From Stakelama pacifica (GTDB lineage: Bacteria > Pseudomonadota > Alphaproteobacteria > Sphingomonadales > Sphingomonadaceae), in contig NZ_SNWD01000001.1 of the NCBI RefSeq assembly GCF_004361835.1, forward strand, positions 658,470 to 722,469: a stretch of DNA of 64,000 nucleotides, in the 5' to 3' direction. The notes beneath the pieces were generated by a model, which saw only the letters and a program-made list of their open reading frames with translations, was not told the DNA's origin and did no database searches. This document shows, piece after piece, positions 26,299 to 34,896 of the stretch (the first letter of the stretch is position 1; the number at the start of each line of letters is the position of its first letter). Position numbers and translations under genes: made by a program.

Positions 26299-29043
26299 TC
26301 AGAAGCGCAGGCTTGCACCCGCCAGGAAGCGACGACCATAGGTCTGATAATCGATCACTTCGCGCTGATTGTCGCCGTTGATCGTGACGAACGGCTCGTC
26401 GGTCAGATTCTGGCCCTGCAGGAACACCGACACGTTTTCGAACGGCCCTGCCTTGAAGTCATAGCCGATCTGCGCATCGACGATCGTTTCATCGCGTGCC
26501 CGGCGACGGACGCGCTGCGCACCGAAGCCCGACAATTCGCCGACAAAGCTGGAGCGATAGCGCACGCTGCCGCGCACGTTCAGGCCCCATTTTTCAAAGA
26601 ATACCGTGCCGTTCGCTACCCATTTCGAATAGCCGGGAATATCCTCCGCAGGCGTGCCCGGGCTGGGCCGGATTTTGGTCTTGGTATAGGATAGACCGCC
26701 GGTCGCGCCGAAGCCGTCCAGCTCACCAAACAGTTCGCCGAATTGCAGGGTACCGGCAAGCTCAGCGCCGTAGATGCTTCCGCCATCGCCGTTAACCGGA
26801 ACGGAGTTACGACCGATGCGCGAGACAAGGTCATCTTCAGTGATACCGGTAGGAAGCTGATAGCCGGAAAAGTCGAACGGCGCCTCCTGCGTGTACACAA
26901 AGCTCTTTAGATCCTTGTAAAAGGTCTGAATGGCCAGATAGCCGGTATTGCCGAAATATTTCTCCACCGTGAAATCGGCGGAGTTCGAACGGATCGGACG
27001 CAAATATGGGTTGCCCCCCTCACCCGTCAGGATGCCTTCTGCCGCATTGTAGCTGTATTTGTTCGCCGCCCGCATATCGTCCATGCGCGGACGCTGCATC
27101 TGCCGCGCAACCGCGACGCGGAACACCCATTGCGTGGGCAGGCGAAGCGACAGATTCAGGCTGGGCAGAACGTCGACATAGTTATCGCCGCGCATTACTT
27201 CGCCGAACGTCGTACCGTTATACACGAGACCCGACGATTTCTGCTCGGTAAACACCGCCTGCACACCGATATTACCGGTCAGTGTCGATGCACCGATCGG
27301 CTGATCGATATTGCCCTGCAAATAGGTCGTCATCACGTCTTCCTGCACGCGGAAGGCGGTCGATACTACGTCGTTGCTGTTATTCACGACGCGCGAATAA
27401 ATGCCACCATAGAGCAGGTCGCGCGGATCATAGCTGAGGATCGGCCCCAGCCCCAGATAGGTGATGCTCGTCGGATCAAGCCGGTACTGATCGGGCAGCA
27501 CCGCTTCGCTTGAACCGTCGGCGAGGGTGAGGAAATATTGCGTCGGGGTGAGGCGCTTGGTCCGCTTGGTATAGTTCATACCGAACCGGACCTTGGAAAT
27601 CGGGCTGCCGAACGTCTCTTTCTCTACCTCAAGGCGATACTGGTTGATCTCATCCTTGATGTCACGGTCGTTATAATAGCCCGCCTGCTTAGTATCGCCG
27701 CCCCAGCCAAGCGAGTCGGTGAGCAGGATAAGCGACGGGTCGGAATAATCGAGCGTATGAGTAAAGACAGTACCGGTTTGCGAGGTCGTGAAGCCGATAT
27801 CGTCAGTCGCGCCATTGCCGGCACCATAGCCGGTGCCGCTATAGCTCTCCAGCACGATTTCCTGACGATCGGTACGCGAATAGCTGAGGTCGAGCTGGGC
27901 GGTCCAGCCATTGTCGTCGTGCCAGGTCGTGTTGTAGCCGAACGAATACAGCTTCGCCTTGCGCTGGAAACTGTCGTTGCGGACCACGCCTTCGACGTCG
28001 TTGAAGGTACCGCTGGTGACCAGCCCGTCCTCGACCGTTGCTCCGGTCAGCAACGACGTTCCGTTCGCGCCATAGCCGAGCGGCAATTCAATACCGCGCT
28101 TCACCTGATCGTCATTGAAGTCCGAATAAAAGCCGTCGAGCGTCATCTTCAGCTGCGGGGTCGGCTGCCATTCCACCGTTCCCTGAAGCCCCATACGCTT
28201 CAGCACGGTTGAGGTGACATAGGATTTCGATCCGCCGATCACGTCATTATCGTCAGCCGTCTGGGCATAGCCCCAGCTGTTGAACTCCTGAATCTGATAG
28301 GGTTCGTGGAGATAGGATGCGGCGAGCGACACGCCCAGCGTATCGTTGAAGAACTGATCGACATAGGTCGCGTTGACGCGATAGCCCTTATCGTCCGACC
28401 CGGCATTCAGCTTGCCCAGATCGGCATAGGTGCCGCGCCCGCCGATCGACAAAACGCGCTTGCCATATTCCAGCGGACGGATGGTGCGAAGATCAACCGT
28501 ACCCGATAGCCCCTGACCGATCAGCGAGGCGTCGGCGGTCTTGTACACCAGCACCTGATTGATGACTTCGGATGGATACTGATCATATTCTACCGCACGA
28601 TTGTCGCCGGTCGACGTCTGTTCGCGCCCATTGAGCAATGTCGTCGAAAAGTCCGGCGCGAAGCCGCGGATCGAAATCTGGTTCGACCGGCCGCTCACCC
28701 GCTGCGATGTCAGACCCGGCAGACGTGCAATCGATTCCGCGATCGACGCGTCGGGCAGCTTGCCGATGTCTTCGGCGCTGACTGATTCGACCACCTGATT
28801 GCTGAGCCGCTTTTCAGCTACGGCATTTTCGAGCGACTGGCGAAAGCCGGTGACGATAATGTCTTCGACTGCACCCGGCGCCGTTGCCCCGTCCTGATTC
28901 GAAGTATCGGTTTGCTGCCCCTGCCCGCCATCAGACGACGCCGACTGCGCCCGCACCGTCGGTGCGATCATTAGGGCAATAGCGCTCACACCCAAAGAAA
29001 ATAGCTGTTTTGCACGGATATTGGACGCGGCTGCGCGTTTCAT
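26299..29043 (-). CDS. TonB-dependent receptor of the starch locus
   Basis: The product is 914 residues from the ATG at 29043, with a GGAGGAAG ribosome site; the region upstream of it lacks a credible signal peptide. It has a signal peptide (to VRAQS), a TonB-box-like DIIVTGF, a plug domain (AESIARLPGLTSQR, SIRGFAPDF), a long 22-strand beta-barrel, and the terminal aromatic residue (ASLRF). It belongs to the carbohydrate-uptake class common in Caulobacter and sphingomonads. It is the first gene of the operon (receptor, halogenase-like, GH13, GH31), and LacI-type operators lie 86 bp upstream. The likely cargo is maltodextrin. Confidence 0.93.
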   Translation of the reverse strand: MKRAAASNIRAKQLFSLGVSAIALMIAPTVRAQSASSDGGQGQQTDTSNQDGATAPGAVEDIIVTGFRQSLENAVAEKRLSNQVVESVSAEDIGKLPDASIAESIARLPGLTSQRVSGRSNQISIRGFAPDFSTTLLNGREQTSTGDNRAVEYDQYPSEVINQVLVYKTADASLIGQGLSGTVDLRTIRPLEYGKRVLSIGGRGTYADLGKLNAGSDDKGYRVNATYVDQFFNDTLGVSLAASYLHEPYQIQEFNSWGYAQTADDNDVIGGSKSYVTSTVLKRMGLQGTVEWQPTPQLKMTLDGFYSDFNDDQVKRGIELPLGYGANGTSLLTGATVEDGLVTSGTFNDVEGVVRNDSFQRKAKLYSFGYNTTWHDDNGWTAQLDLSYSRTDRQEIVLESYSGTGYGAGNGATDDIGFTTSQTGTVFTHTLDYSDPSLILLTDSLGWGGDTKQAGYYNDRDIKDEINQYRLEVEKETFGSPISKVRFGMNYTKRTKRLTPTQYFLTLADGSSEAVLPDQYRLDPTSITYLGLGPILSYDPRDLLYGGIYSRVVNNSNDVVSTAFRVQEDVMTTYLQGNIDQPIGASTLTGNIGVQAVFTEQKSSGLVYNGTTFGEVMRGDNYVDVLPSLNLSLRLPTQWVFRVAVARQMQRPRMDDMRAANKYSYNAAEGILTGEGGNPYLRPIRSNSADFTVEKYFGNTGYLAIQTFYKDLKSFVYTQEAPFDFSGYQLPTGITEDDLVSRIGRNSVPVNGDGGSIYGAELAGTLQFGELFGELDGFGATGGLSYTKTKIRPSPGTPAEDIPGYSKWVANGTVFFEKWGLNVRGSVRYRSSFVGELSGFGAQRVRRRARDETIVDAQIGYDFKAGPFENVSVFLQGQNLTDEPFVTINGDNQREVIDYQTYGRRFLAGASLRF

Positions 29044-29127
29044 CGTCTTCCTCCCCAAATGCTCCCCCGCCTTGCCGCGGGTGGAATTAATTGACTTCAT
29101 TGAATTGATTCGAAGCAGCGCCATACG

Positions 29128-29157
29128 TGCAATCGATTACGCGCGCAATCGATTGCA
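29128..29157 (-). promoter_or_regulatory. Tandem LacI-type operators upstream of the starch receptor
   Basis: Two near-identical sites, GCAATCGATTAC (29129-29140) and the perfect palindrome GCAATCGATTGC (29145-29156), lie 16 bp apart, about 1.5 helical turns. LacI-family operators usually have this form with a central CG. They lie 86-115 bp upstream of the receptor start, and a LacI gene ends the same operon, so control by that regulator is the simplest reading. The remainder of the gap to the SapC gene (29158-29425) holds no gene; an imperfect GCGGTTT/AAACCGC repeat with a 13-nt loop (29318-29344) is a weak hairpin candidate. Confidence 0.75.
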
Positions 29158-29425
29158 TGAATTATTTTCAGCATGCGTGCTTCGGCCGCCGCTCCCCGCA
29201 ACGACGCCTGCTCATAGAGGCCGGGCAGCGCTTCGCTTTAACAACCTGCTCCGGCGTGCCGCCAAGCCTGTCGACTTTCAGATATCCTCACAAAGAAGTT
29301 CTGCGATGAACCGAAACGCGGTTTGCGGCTGAGAGCGAAACCGCCGCCCTTCGGGTACACGGTCCTTGTTTCGAAGGTGAGGACAAAGATGGTCTTGCCA
29401 ATCGCTCCCGCCCGACCGGCCGCGA

Positions 29426-30139
29426 CTATCGGACCTGCAACGCAAAACTCTCGATTACCGGCGTGAACCGGGCATTATGGAGCTGGCGCAACCGCTCGAC
29501 CTGCGCCAGCGATGCGCTCATCACGGCTGCAGGCGCGAGTTGATCGGCCCGGTGCATGGCCAGCACCGCCTTGTCATCAAGAGCGCCGAGCGCATCCTGA
29601 TCGAAGGTATAGAGCCCCTCCACCTCATGCTCGCCCGCCCCGCGGCGCTCCAGCCGAATGCGCAGCGGGCGCAGCACAGCGCGATCGGCATAGGCAGCTG
29701 CCAGCTCGCGGGCGCGTTCGATATCGGCGATCAGGTTCTTCAGCTCCAGAGCGATATTGCTGAGCCATGGAGCGGGTCGCTGACCTTCGAATAGCGCTTC
29801 TCCGCTTTCCCCGAAGGCCGGATCATCCCTATCGATGGCCAGGCCCGACACGCTCTGCCCGTCGAGCCTGAAGCCGCTCAGCCGGGCGGCGCGCGGCATG
29901 TAAGTGGCCTGAAACCCTTCGGGAAAAGCAAACAGGCTCACCGGCTCGACAAGCCCCATCAGCCCGACAAGGTCGAATTTTCCGGTCTGCTCATCCTTTG
30001 CCAGACAGATCGGCATGTCCGCCGCGGCATAGACGATCTCAGCCATCCCCAGCGGCACGATCCGGCGCAGAGCGCCTGCCTTCCTCGCATCGAACCGGAG
30101 GTCGCCATGGGCGGCAAGGTCGAGCGGACGCACCCTCAT
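29426..30139 (-). CDS. SapC-family protein
   Basis: The 237-residue protein matches the SapC family, with an N-terminal VPLGMAEIVYAAADMPICLAKDE region and later QATYMPRAARLSGF. SapC was first linked to S-layer/surface functions in Campylobacter; in alphaproteobacteria it recurs beside TonB receptors and halogenase-like genes, with no established biochemical role. No signal peptide is seen. The start overlaps the halogenase-like stop by 4 nt, so the two are coupled. It is the last gene of that short leftward operon. Confidence 0.8.
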   Translation of the reverse strand: MRVRPLDLAAHGDLRFDARKAGALRRIVPLGMAEIVYAAADMPICLAKDEQTGKFDLVGLMGLVEPVSLFAFPEGFQATYMPRAARLSGFRLDGQSVSGLAIDRDDPAFGESGEALFEGQRPAPWLSNIALELKNLIADIERARELAAAYADRAVLRPLRIRLERRGAGEHEVEGLYTFDQDALGALDDKAVLAMHRADQLAPAAVMSASLAQVERLRQLHNARFTPVIESFALQVR

Positions 30140-31695
30140 ATCCGCTGCAGCCCATGTTCGCGGATCGCGCGGATCAGATCGCGATGCGCGGGCAGGCGCG
30201 TTAAAGCTTCGCTGCGCAGCCGGTCCAGCTGCTCCAGCAGCCCGCGCGCCACCGCCGCATTCGGGGAACCGTCGCCAAGGCTGCTGCGATCTGCGGCAAA
30301 TCCCATGCCGTTCAGCACATATTGATAGCTCGGCCAGCCGAATACTTCACGGGCATGAGTGAAATCCTGCGCATTCGGGGAATGATGGCGCCAGAATTCC
30401 AGCCGCTCGGCCAGTTCGTCCGGAAAGCTCGCCGGATCGGCATTGTCCCGCCAGAAATCGGTATCGCGCCGTCTGGTAATGCCATAATGCAGCTTCAGAA
30501 ATTCGATGATCCGCGCCCAGTGGTGCAGGAACGTCGTGTTGAACTGGCGAGCCGCGATGCGCATCGCCTGCCGGTTCTGCGGAAGGCGTTCGGCAATGGC
30601 GTCGAGCGAAGTTTCGACCAGCATCAGCGCGCTTGCCTCCAGCGGTTCGAGAAACCCCGCCGACAGACCGACCGCCACGCAATTATTCTGCCAGAAGCGG
30701 GTGCGATAGCCTGCATCGATGTCGATCCTGCGGGACGTGAGGTCTTTCGCAGCCGGGCCGATATAGTCGCGCAGCATTTTTTCCGCGCGCTCATCATCGC
30801 AATGCGCGCTGCTATACACATGCCCGACACCGCGGCGCGCCCACAGGCCGATATCCCAGATCCAGCCGGCGCCGGTCGCCGTGGAGATCGTCTGGCTGGC
30901 GATCGGCGCATTTTCCTGTGCATAGGGAACCTGCATTGCGATCGCCCGGTCGGCGAAAAGTATGTCCCGACAACTTCTGAACGGCACTGCATAGACCTTG
31001 CCGATCAACAGTGCGGCAAAGCCGGTGCAATCGATGAACAAGTCCCCGCTGACGCTTCTGCCGTCGGACAGGGTGAGATGGCCGATGTCGCCGGAGTCAT
31101 CGAGCACGGCATCGGCCACGTCGCCGACAATATGCTCCACGCCGAGGCGCGAGGTTGCGTGCTCTTTCAGAAAGGCAGCGAATTTCCCGGCATCAAGGTG
31201 ATAGGCGTAATTTGCCTGTCCCTGATATTCGGCGCTGGTGATCGCTTTCGGCGCGAGGCCGGCATCGCACAATGCGGCCTGAAAATCGATCCAGCCGGCA
31301 AAGCTTGCTCCCCCGCCTTCGCCGGGCCAGAAACGGGCGAGATCGATCCTTGTCGCTCCGGCCGGAGGGTTGAGCGGATGGTAATAGGAATCGCCCGGTG
31401 ACCCGTCGGCCCAGCCGGTAAAGCGCGCGCCCTGTTTGAACGTCGCATCGCATTCGCGCACAAAGTCCGTTTCGCTGACCCCGATTTTGGCCAGCGTGTT
31501 GCGCATTGTCGGCCAGGTCCCTTCCCCCACGCCTATCGGTGGCACCCGGTCCGATTCGACGAGGCAAAGCCTGATCTCGCGTCCCATCCTGCGCGCTTCG
31601 GCGGCGATCCGGCAGGCGGCCAGCCAGCCGGCGGTGCCGCCGCCCACGACCGTTACCGTATTGATATGGTCTGGTTTTCCCTTGCCGTCGTCCAT
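30136..31695 (-). CDS. Second tryptophan-halogenase-like flavoprotein, variant motif
   Basis: The 519-residue protein has the FAD motif GGGTAGW (18-24), the conserved lysine in ATFKQGARFTGW (near 83), and the Glu motif AGFLEPLEAS. The diagnostic WxWxIP is altered to GWIWDIGL, so the usual Pro is Gly. The start at 31695 has TAGGAGG upstream, about 12 nt away; an ATG at 31722 is also possible. It is transcribed with SapC and divergently from the TonB receptor at 31839, and the beta-galactosidase gene follows the receptor, suggesting a shared sugar-uptake role. Halogenation has not been shown for this context and the motif change weakens it further. Confidence 0.83.
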   Translation of the reverse strand: MDDGKGKPDHINTVTVVGGGTAGWLAACRIAAEARRMGREIRLCLVESDRVPPIGVGEGTWPTMRNTLAKIGVSETDFVRECDATFKQGARFTGWADGSPGDSYYHPLNPPAGATRIDLARFWPGEGGGASFAGWIDFQAALCDAGLAPKAITSAEYQGQANYAYHLDAGKFAAFLKEHATSRLGVEHIVGDVADAVLDDSGDIGHLTLSDGRSVSGDLFIDCTGFAALLIGKVYAVPFRSCRDILFADRAIAMQVPYAQENAPIASQTISTATGAGWIWDIGLWARRGVGHVYSSAHCDDERAEKMLRDYIGPAAKDLTSRRIDIDAGYRTRFWQNNCVAVGLSAGFLEPLEASALMLVETSLDAIAERLPQNRQAMRIAARQFNTTFLHHWARIIEFLKLHYGITRRRDTDFWRDNADPASFPDELAERLEFWRHHSPNAQDFTHAREVFGWPSYQYVLNGMGFAADRSSLGDGSPNAAVARGLLEQLDRLRSEALTRLPAHRDLIRAIREHGLQRI

Positions 31696-31838
31696 GCTTG
31701 CACCGGGCCTCCTACGCGACATTCGCAATAGCTATCAGTCTGCGTTCGATAATCCAACAAACCGGCTTGCAATTTGTATGATAATATATAATCCTTGATT
31801 CTCAAGGTCAAAAGGCCGGTAGAAACAGGGAGAGGAAA

Positions 31839-34667
31839 ATGAAAGGGCGATATCGTCAATTGCTGCTGGGAAGTGCGATGGCACTGGGCAGCGTATTGGT
31901 ATGTTCCGGGTCAGCAATCGCGCAGACAGGCTCCGAAAACGACACGGACGTTTCGGACGGGTCGACCGCGATATCGCGCCAGAACGCTTCTGATGATGCG
32001 ATGCCGCAGGATATCGTAGTCACCGGAATTCGGCGCAGTATCGAGACTGCCGCTGCACAGAAACGGGAGGCATCGGGCATTCTCGATGCTATCTCTTCTG
32101 AAGATCTCGGCAAATTCCCGGATTCGAATGTTGCCGAATCGCTGCAACGCATTCCCGGCGTTGCGATCGACCGCAATAACGGCGAAGGACAGTCGGTCAC
32201 CGTTCGCGGTCTCGGCCCGTCATTCAACACCGTATTGTTCAACGGGCGCAGCTTTGCGTCCGATGGTTATAACCGCTCGTTTTCATTCGACCTGATTCCG
32301 GCCGAACTGATCAGCGGAGCCCAGGTCTACAAAAGCTCGCTGGCATCGCTGCAGGGCGGCGGTATCGGCGCTACGATCAATATCGAGACCCCGCGCCCCC
32401 TGCCGATCGGCGGGTTCAAGGCGGTGGGCGTCGGCCGCGCGCTGTACGAAAAGAACAGCGGCAAGGTGACGCCGGAACTGTTCGGCCTGCTGAGCGACAC
32501 CTTTCTCGACAATCGTTTGGGTATTCTGGGCTCGATTTCGTATCAGCGGCGTATCGCGTCCATCGATTATATAGCAACCGACGGATATCTCCCCAATACT
32601 GAGGTCGGCCCCAGCAGCGCTCCGCTGTTCACCAATGTCTATGCGCCGCGCAATCAGGATGTCGGCAATACGCGCGACAGCCGGACGCGGCTCGGTGCAA
32701 CGCTGGTGGTGCAATATGAGCCGGTCGACGGGCTGACCTTTACGGCGGATGGCCTCTACAACCATTTCAAGAGCGATCAGGAAACGCACGCGCTGGGAAG
32801 CTGGTTCGAACCGTCCAACTACACCGCGGCGACTATCGACGACAACCGATCGATTACGTCGCTCACCACCAATGGCAATGCCGATTTCATTTCAAGCGGT
32901 TCGGTGCGCGACACCACGACCTATGAAGTCGGGTTCAACACCGAATGGCGTCCAAGCAGCAATTACAGCATGGTGTTCGACGCCACCTGGTCGCGCGCCA
33001 AAAACAGCGGCGGCGGCAAATCCTATTTCACCGTAATCGGCACCCCCACATCCTATTCCTTCGAGGCAGCGGAAGGCAGCGGCATCCCCTCGACCTTCGG
33101 TTACTCCAACGGCGCGCTCACCGACGCGTCTCTCGGCCGTACGCATATTGCCGGCGTAAGCGGCAATAATATCACCGAGAAGGTCCAGGAACTGCGCTGG
33201 AACAACGAGTGGAAACCCGAATTCGGCGCCCTTTCCGCCTTGCGCTTCGGCGCGACGCGAACGCTGCGCGACAAGACGAACACGCCCTATAGTTCGGACC
33301 CGAACATCGGATGCCTGTATTGCGGATATCCGACGCTGGCCGATTCCAGCCTGCTCAGCCCCTTCAAGCTGACAGGGCTGAATTCCGGCGGCGGACAGGT
33401 GCCGGCCGAATATCTTCAATATAACGCACGCGATTATTTCGACTTCCTCACGAGCACGGCTGCCACAAACGCACTGGACAGCGCACGTGATCAGCCGCTC
33501 GGCACGACTGCGGCCATTTTTGCCGAAACCAACGGCTATGCCGCCACTGCTCAGCCCGGCACGAATGTGCGCGAAGTCGTATGGGCGAGCTATGCCGCGT
33601 TCGATTTCAAAACCCGGCTGGGCGGCATGGATTTGTCGGCCACGCTGGGCGGGCGCTATGAATATACGGAACTGCAATCCTCTGGTCAGCAATTGCAGCT
33701 CACGGATTTGCTGCCGGTTGCGGGGGATCCGACGATCTACACCGGCGTATTCGCCAATGATCGCGAGGCGGTGCCCGTCAAGCAGGAGTACAGCTATCAC
33801 AATTTCCTGCCCACGCTGAACATCCGGCTGAATTTCACCCCGACATTGCAGGCGCGTTTTGCCGCCTATCGCACGCTGACCCGGCCCGCGATCGGCGATC
33901 TGGCGCCCAGCTTCGATTATGGCACGCTGCGACCGGCTACGCTGACCGCGAGTGGCGGCAACCCGGAGTTGCAGCCCTATAAGGCGGACAATCTCGACCT
34001 GTCGTTCGAATGGTATCCGACGCCGACGACCACCTTGTCGATCGCCGGCTTCTACAAGAAGGTCGACGATTTCATTATCCAGACCTTCGCCGATGAGATC
34101 ATTACGATCGCGAATGAAGGCAATCTTCCGGTCGGCGGGCTGATCGTCAGTCCGAATTCCGCGAGGTTCAGCGTCAGAAGGCCGCGCAATGCGGAATCGC
34201 TGGAGGTCAAGGGGCTGGAACTGAACGTCGTCCATGTCTTTGACTGGCTGCCGGGCGCGCTGAGCGGCTTCGGCATTCAGGCGAATGCTACCTTCGTCGA
34301 TACCAACCGACCGTTTGATGTTACGAAGACGGATCAGTCTTTCGCGGCGGAAGGCATCGGCAATTCGCAGAACGCCACCATATTCTACGAAAAATACGGC
34401 ATCTCGGCGCGCATCGCTTACAACCGGCGCGAACGCTTCCTGCAAACGCTTGCGGGAGGACCGGGCAACGAACCGATCTTCGTACGCAATTATGGCCAGT
34501 TCGACGGCAGCGCGTCCTATGAAATCACGCCGTACGCACGGCTTTTTGTGGAAGGCACCAATCTGTTCAATGCGAAATATGTGACCACGGGCCGTTTTGA
34601 CAATCAGGTACTGTCGTACCGCAATACCGGCCCGCGATACGATATCGGGATGCGCGTAGCATTCTGA
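31839..34667 (+). CDS. TonB-dependent receptor of the beta-galactoside locus
   Basis: The 942-residue outer-membrane receptor has a signal peptide (to AIAQT), a TonB-box-like DIVVTGI, a plug with VAESLQRIPGVAIDRN and VTVRGLGPSF, and a barrel that ends in the expected aromatic residue (MRVAF). GGGAGAGG lies just before the ATG. It is divergent from the halogenase/SapC operon across a 143-bp AT-rich gap (31696-31838), and a hairpin terminator follows it at 34719. The neighbouring beta-galactosidase suggests transport of a beta-galactoside or galactose-rich oligosaccharide. Confidence 0.92.
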   Translation: MKGRYRQLLLGSAMALGSVLVCSGSAIAQTGSENDTDVSDGSTAISRQNASDDAMPQDIVVTGIRRSIETAAAQKREASGILDAISSEDLGKFPDSNVAESLQRIPGVAIDRNNGEGQSVTVRGLGPSFNTVLFNGRSFASDGYNRSFSFDLIPAELISGAQVYKSSLASLQGGGIGATINIETPRPLPIGGFKAVGVGRALYEKNSGKVTPELFGLLSDTFLDNRLGILGSISYQRRIASIDYIATDGYLPNTEVGPSSAPLFTNVYAPRNQDVGNTRDSRTRLGATLVVQYEPVDGLTFTADGLYNHFKSDQETHALGSWFEPSNYTAATIDDNRSITSLTTNGNADFISSGSVRDTTTYEVGFNTEWRPSSNYSMVFDATWSRAKNSGGGKSYFTVIGTPTSYSFEAAEGSGIPSTFGYSNGALTDASLGRTHIAGVSGNNITEKVQELRWNNEWKPEFGALSALRFGATRTLRDKTNTPYSSDPNIGCLYCGYPTLADSSLLSPFKLTGLNSGGGQVPAEYLQYNARDYFDFLTSTAATNALDSARDQPLGTTAAIFAETNGYAATAQPGTNVREVVWASYAAFDFKTRLGGMDLSATLGGRYEYTELQSSGQQLQLTDLLPVAGDPTIYTGVFANDREAVPVKQEYSYHNFLPTLNIRLNFTPTLQARFAAYRTLTRPAIGDLAPSFDYGTLRPATLTASGGNPELQPYKADNLDLSFEWYPTPTTTLSIAGFYKKVDDFIIQTFADEIITIANEGNLPVGGLIVSPNSARFSVRRPRNAESLEVKGLELNVVHVFDWLPGALSGFGIQANATFVDTNRPFDVTKTDQSFAAEGIGNSQNATIFYEKYGISARIAYNRRERFLQTLAGGPGNEPIFVRNYGQFDGSASYEITPYARLFVEGTNLFNAKYVTTGRFDNQVLSYRNTGPRYDIGMRVAF

Positions 34668-34718
34668 ACATAGGCGCACTCGGGAAGGCGCTGCCGTGCG
34701 CAGCGTCCTTCGCTTTCA

Positions 34719-34745
34719 TGACAGGCCGCACGATGCGGCCTGTCA
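34719..34745 (+). terminator. Rho-independent-type hairpin after the receptor gene
   Basis: A 12-bp perfect stem, TGACAGGCCGCA with loop CGA and TGCGGCCTGTCA, is followed by a weak T-rich run (CTTGTTTG). It lies 52 bp after the receptor stop and 152 bp before the beta-galactosidase start, so the two genes may be transcribed separately or the receptor transcript may end partly here. Confidence 0.65.
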
Positions 34746-34896
34746 CTTGTTTGCAGGCGAGACGCCTTGTTGCCGGATTGCAGCGTCGGTCGCGGATCGG
34801 AACCGAGCGTATCGGGTGATGCAAGGCCTGCCACCTGCCGTCGGCAGCTATCGGGAACTGCCGGAAGTAAGCGAATTTATCTGAAGGGATTGGGAT

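Noticed and set aside
26299..31695. A halogenated natural-product cluster because of two halogenase-like genes
   Set aside because: No NRPS, PKS or other biosynthetic genes are nearby; both genes lie in sugar-uptake loci.
32892..34679. A 595-codon minus-strand frame inside the TonB receptor at 31839
   Set aside because: The plus strand has plug and barrel motifs and a proper end; the antisense product is Arg/Gly-rich and lacks any family signature.
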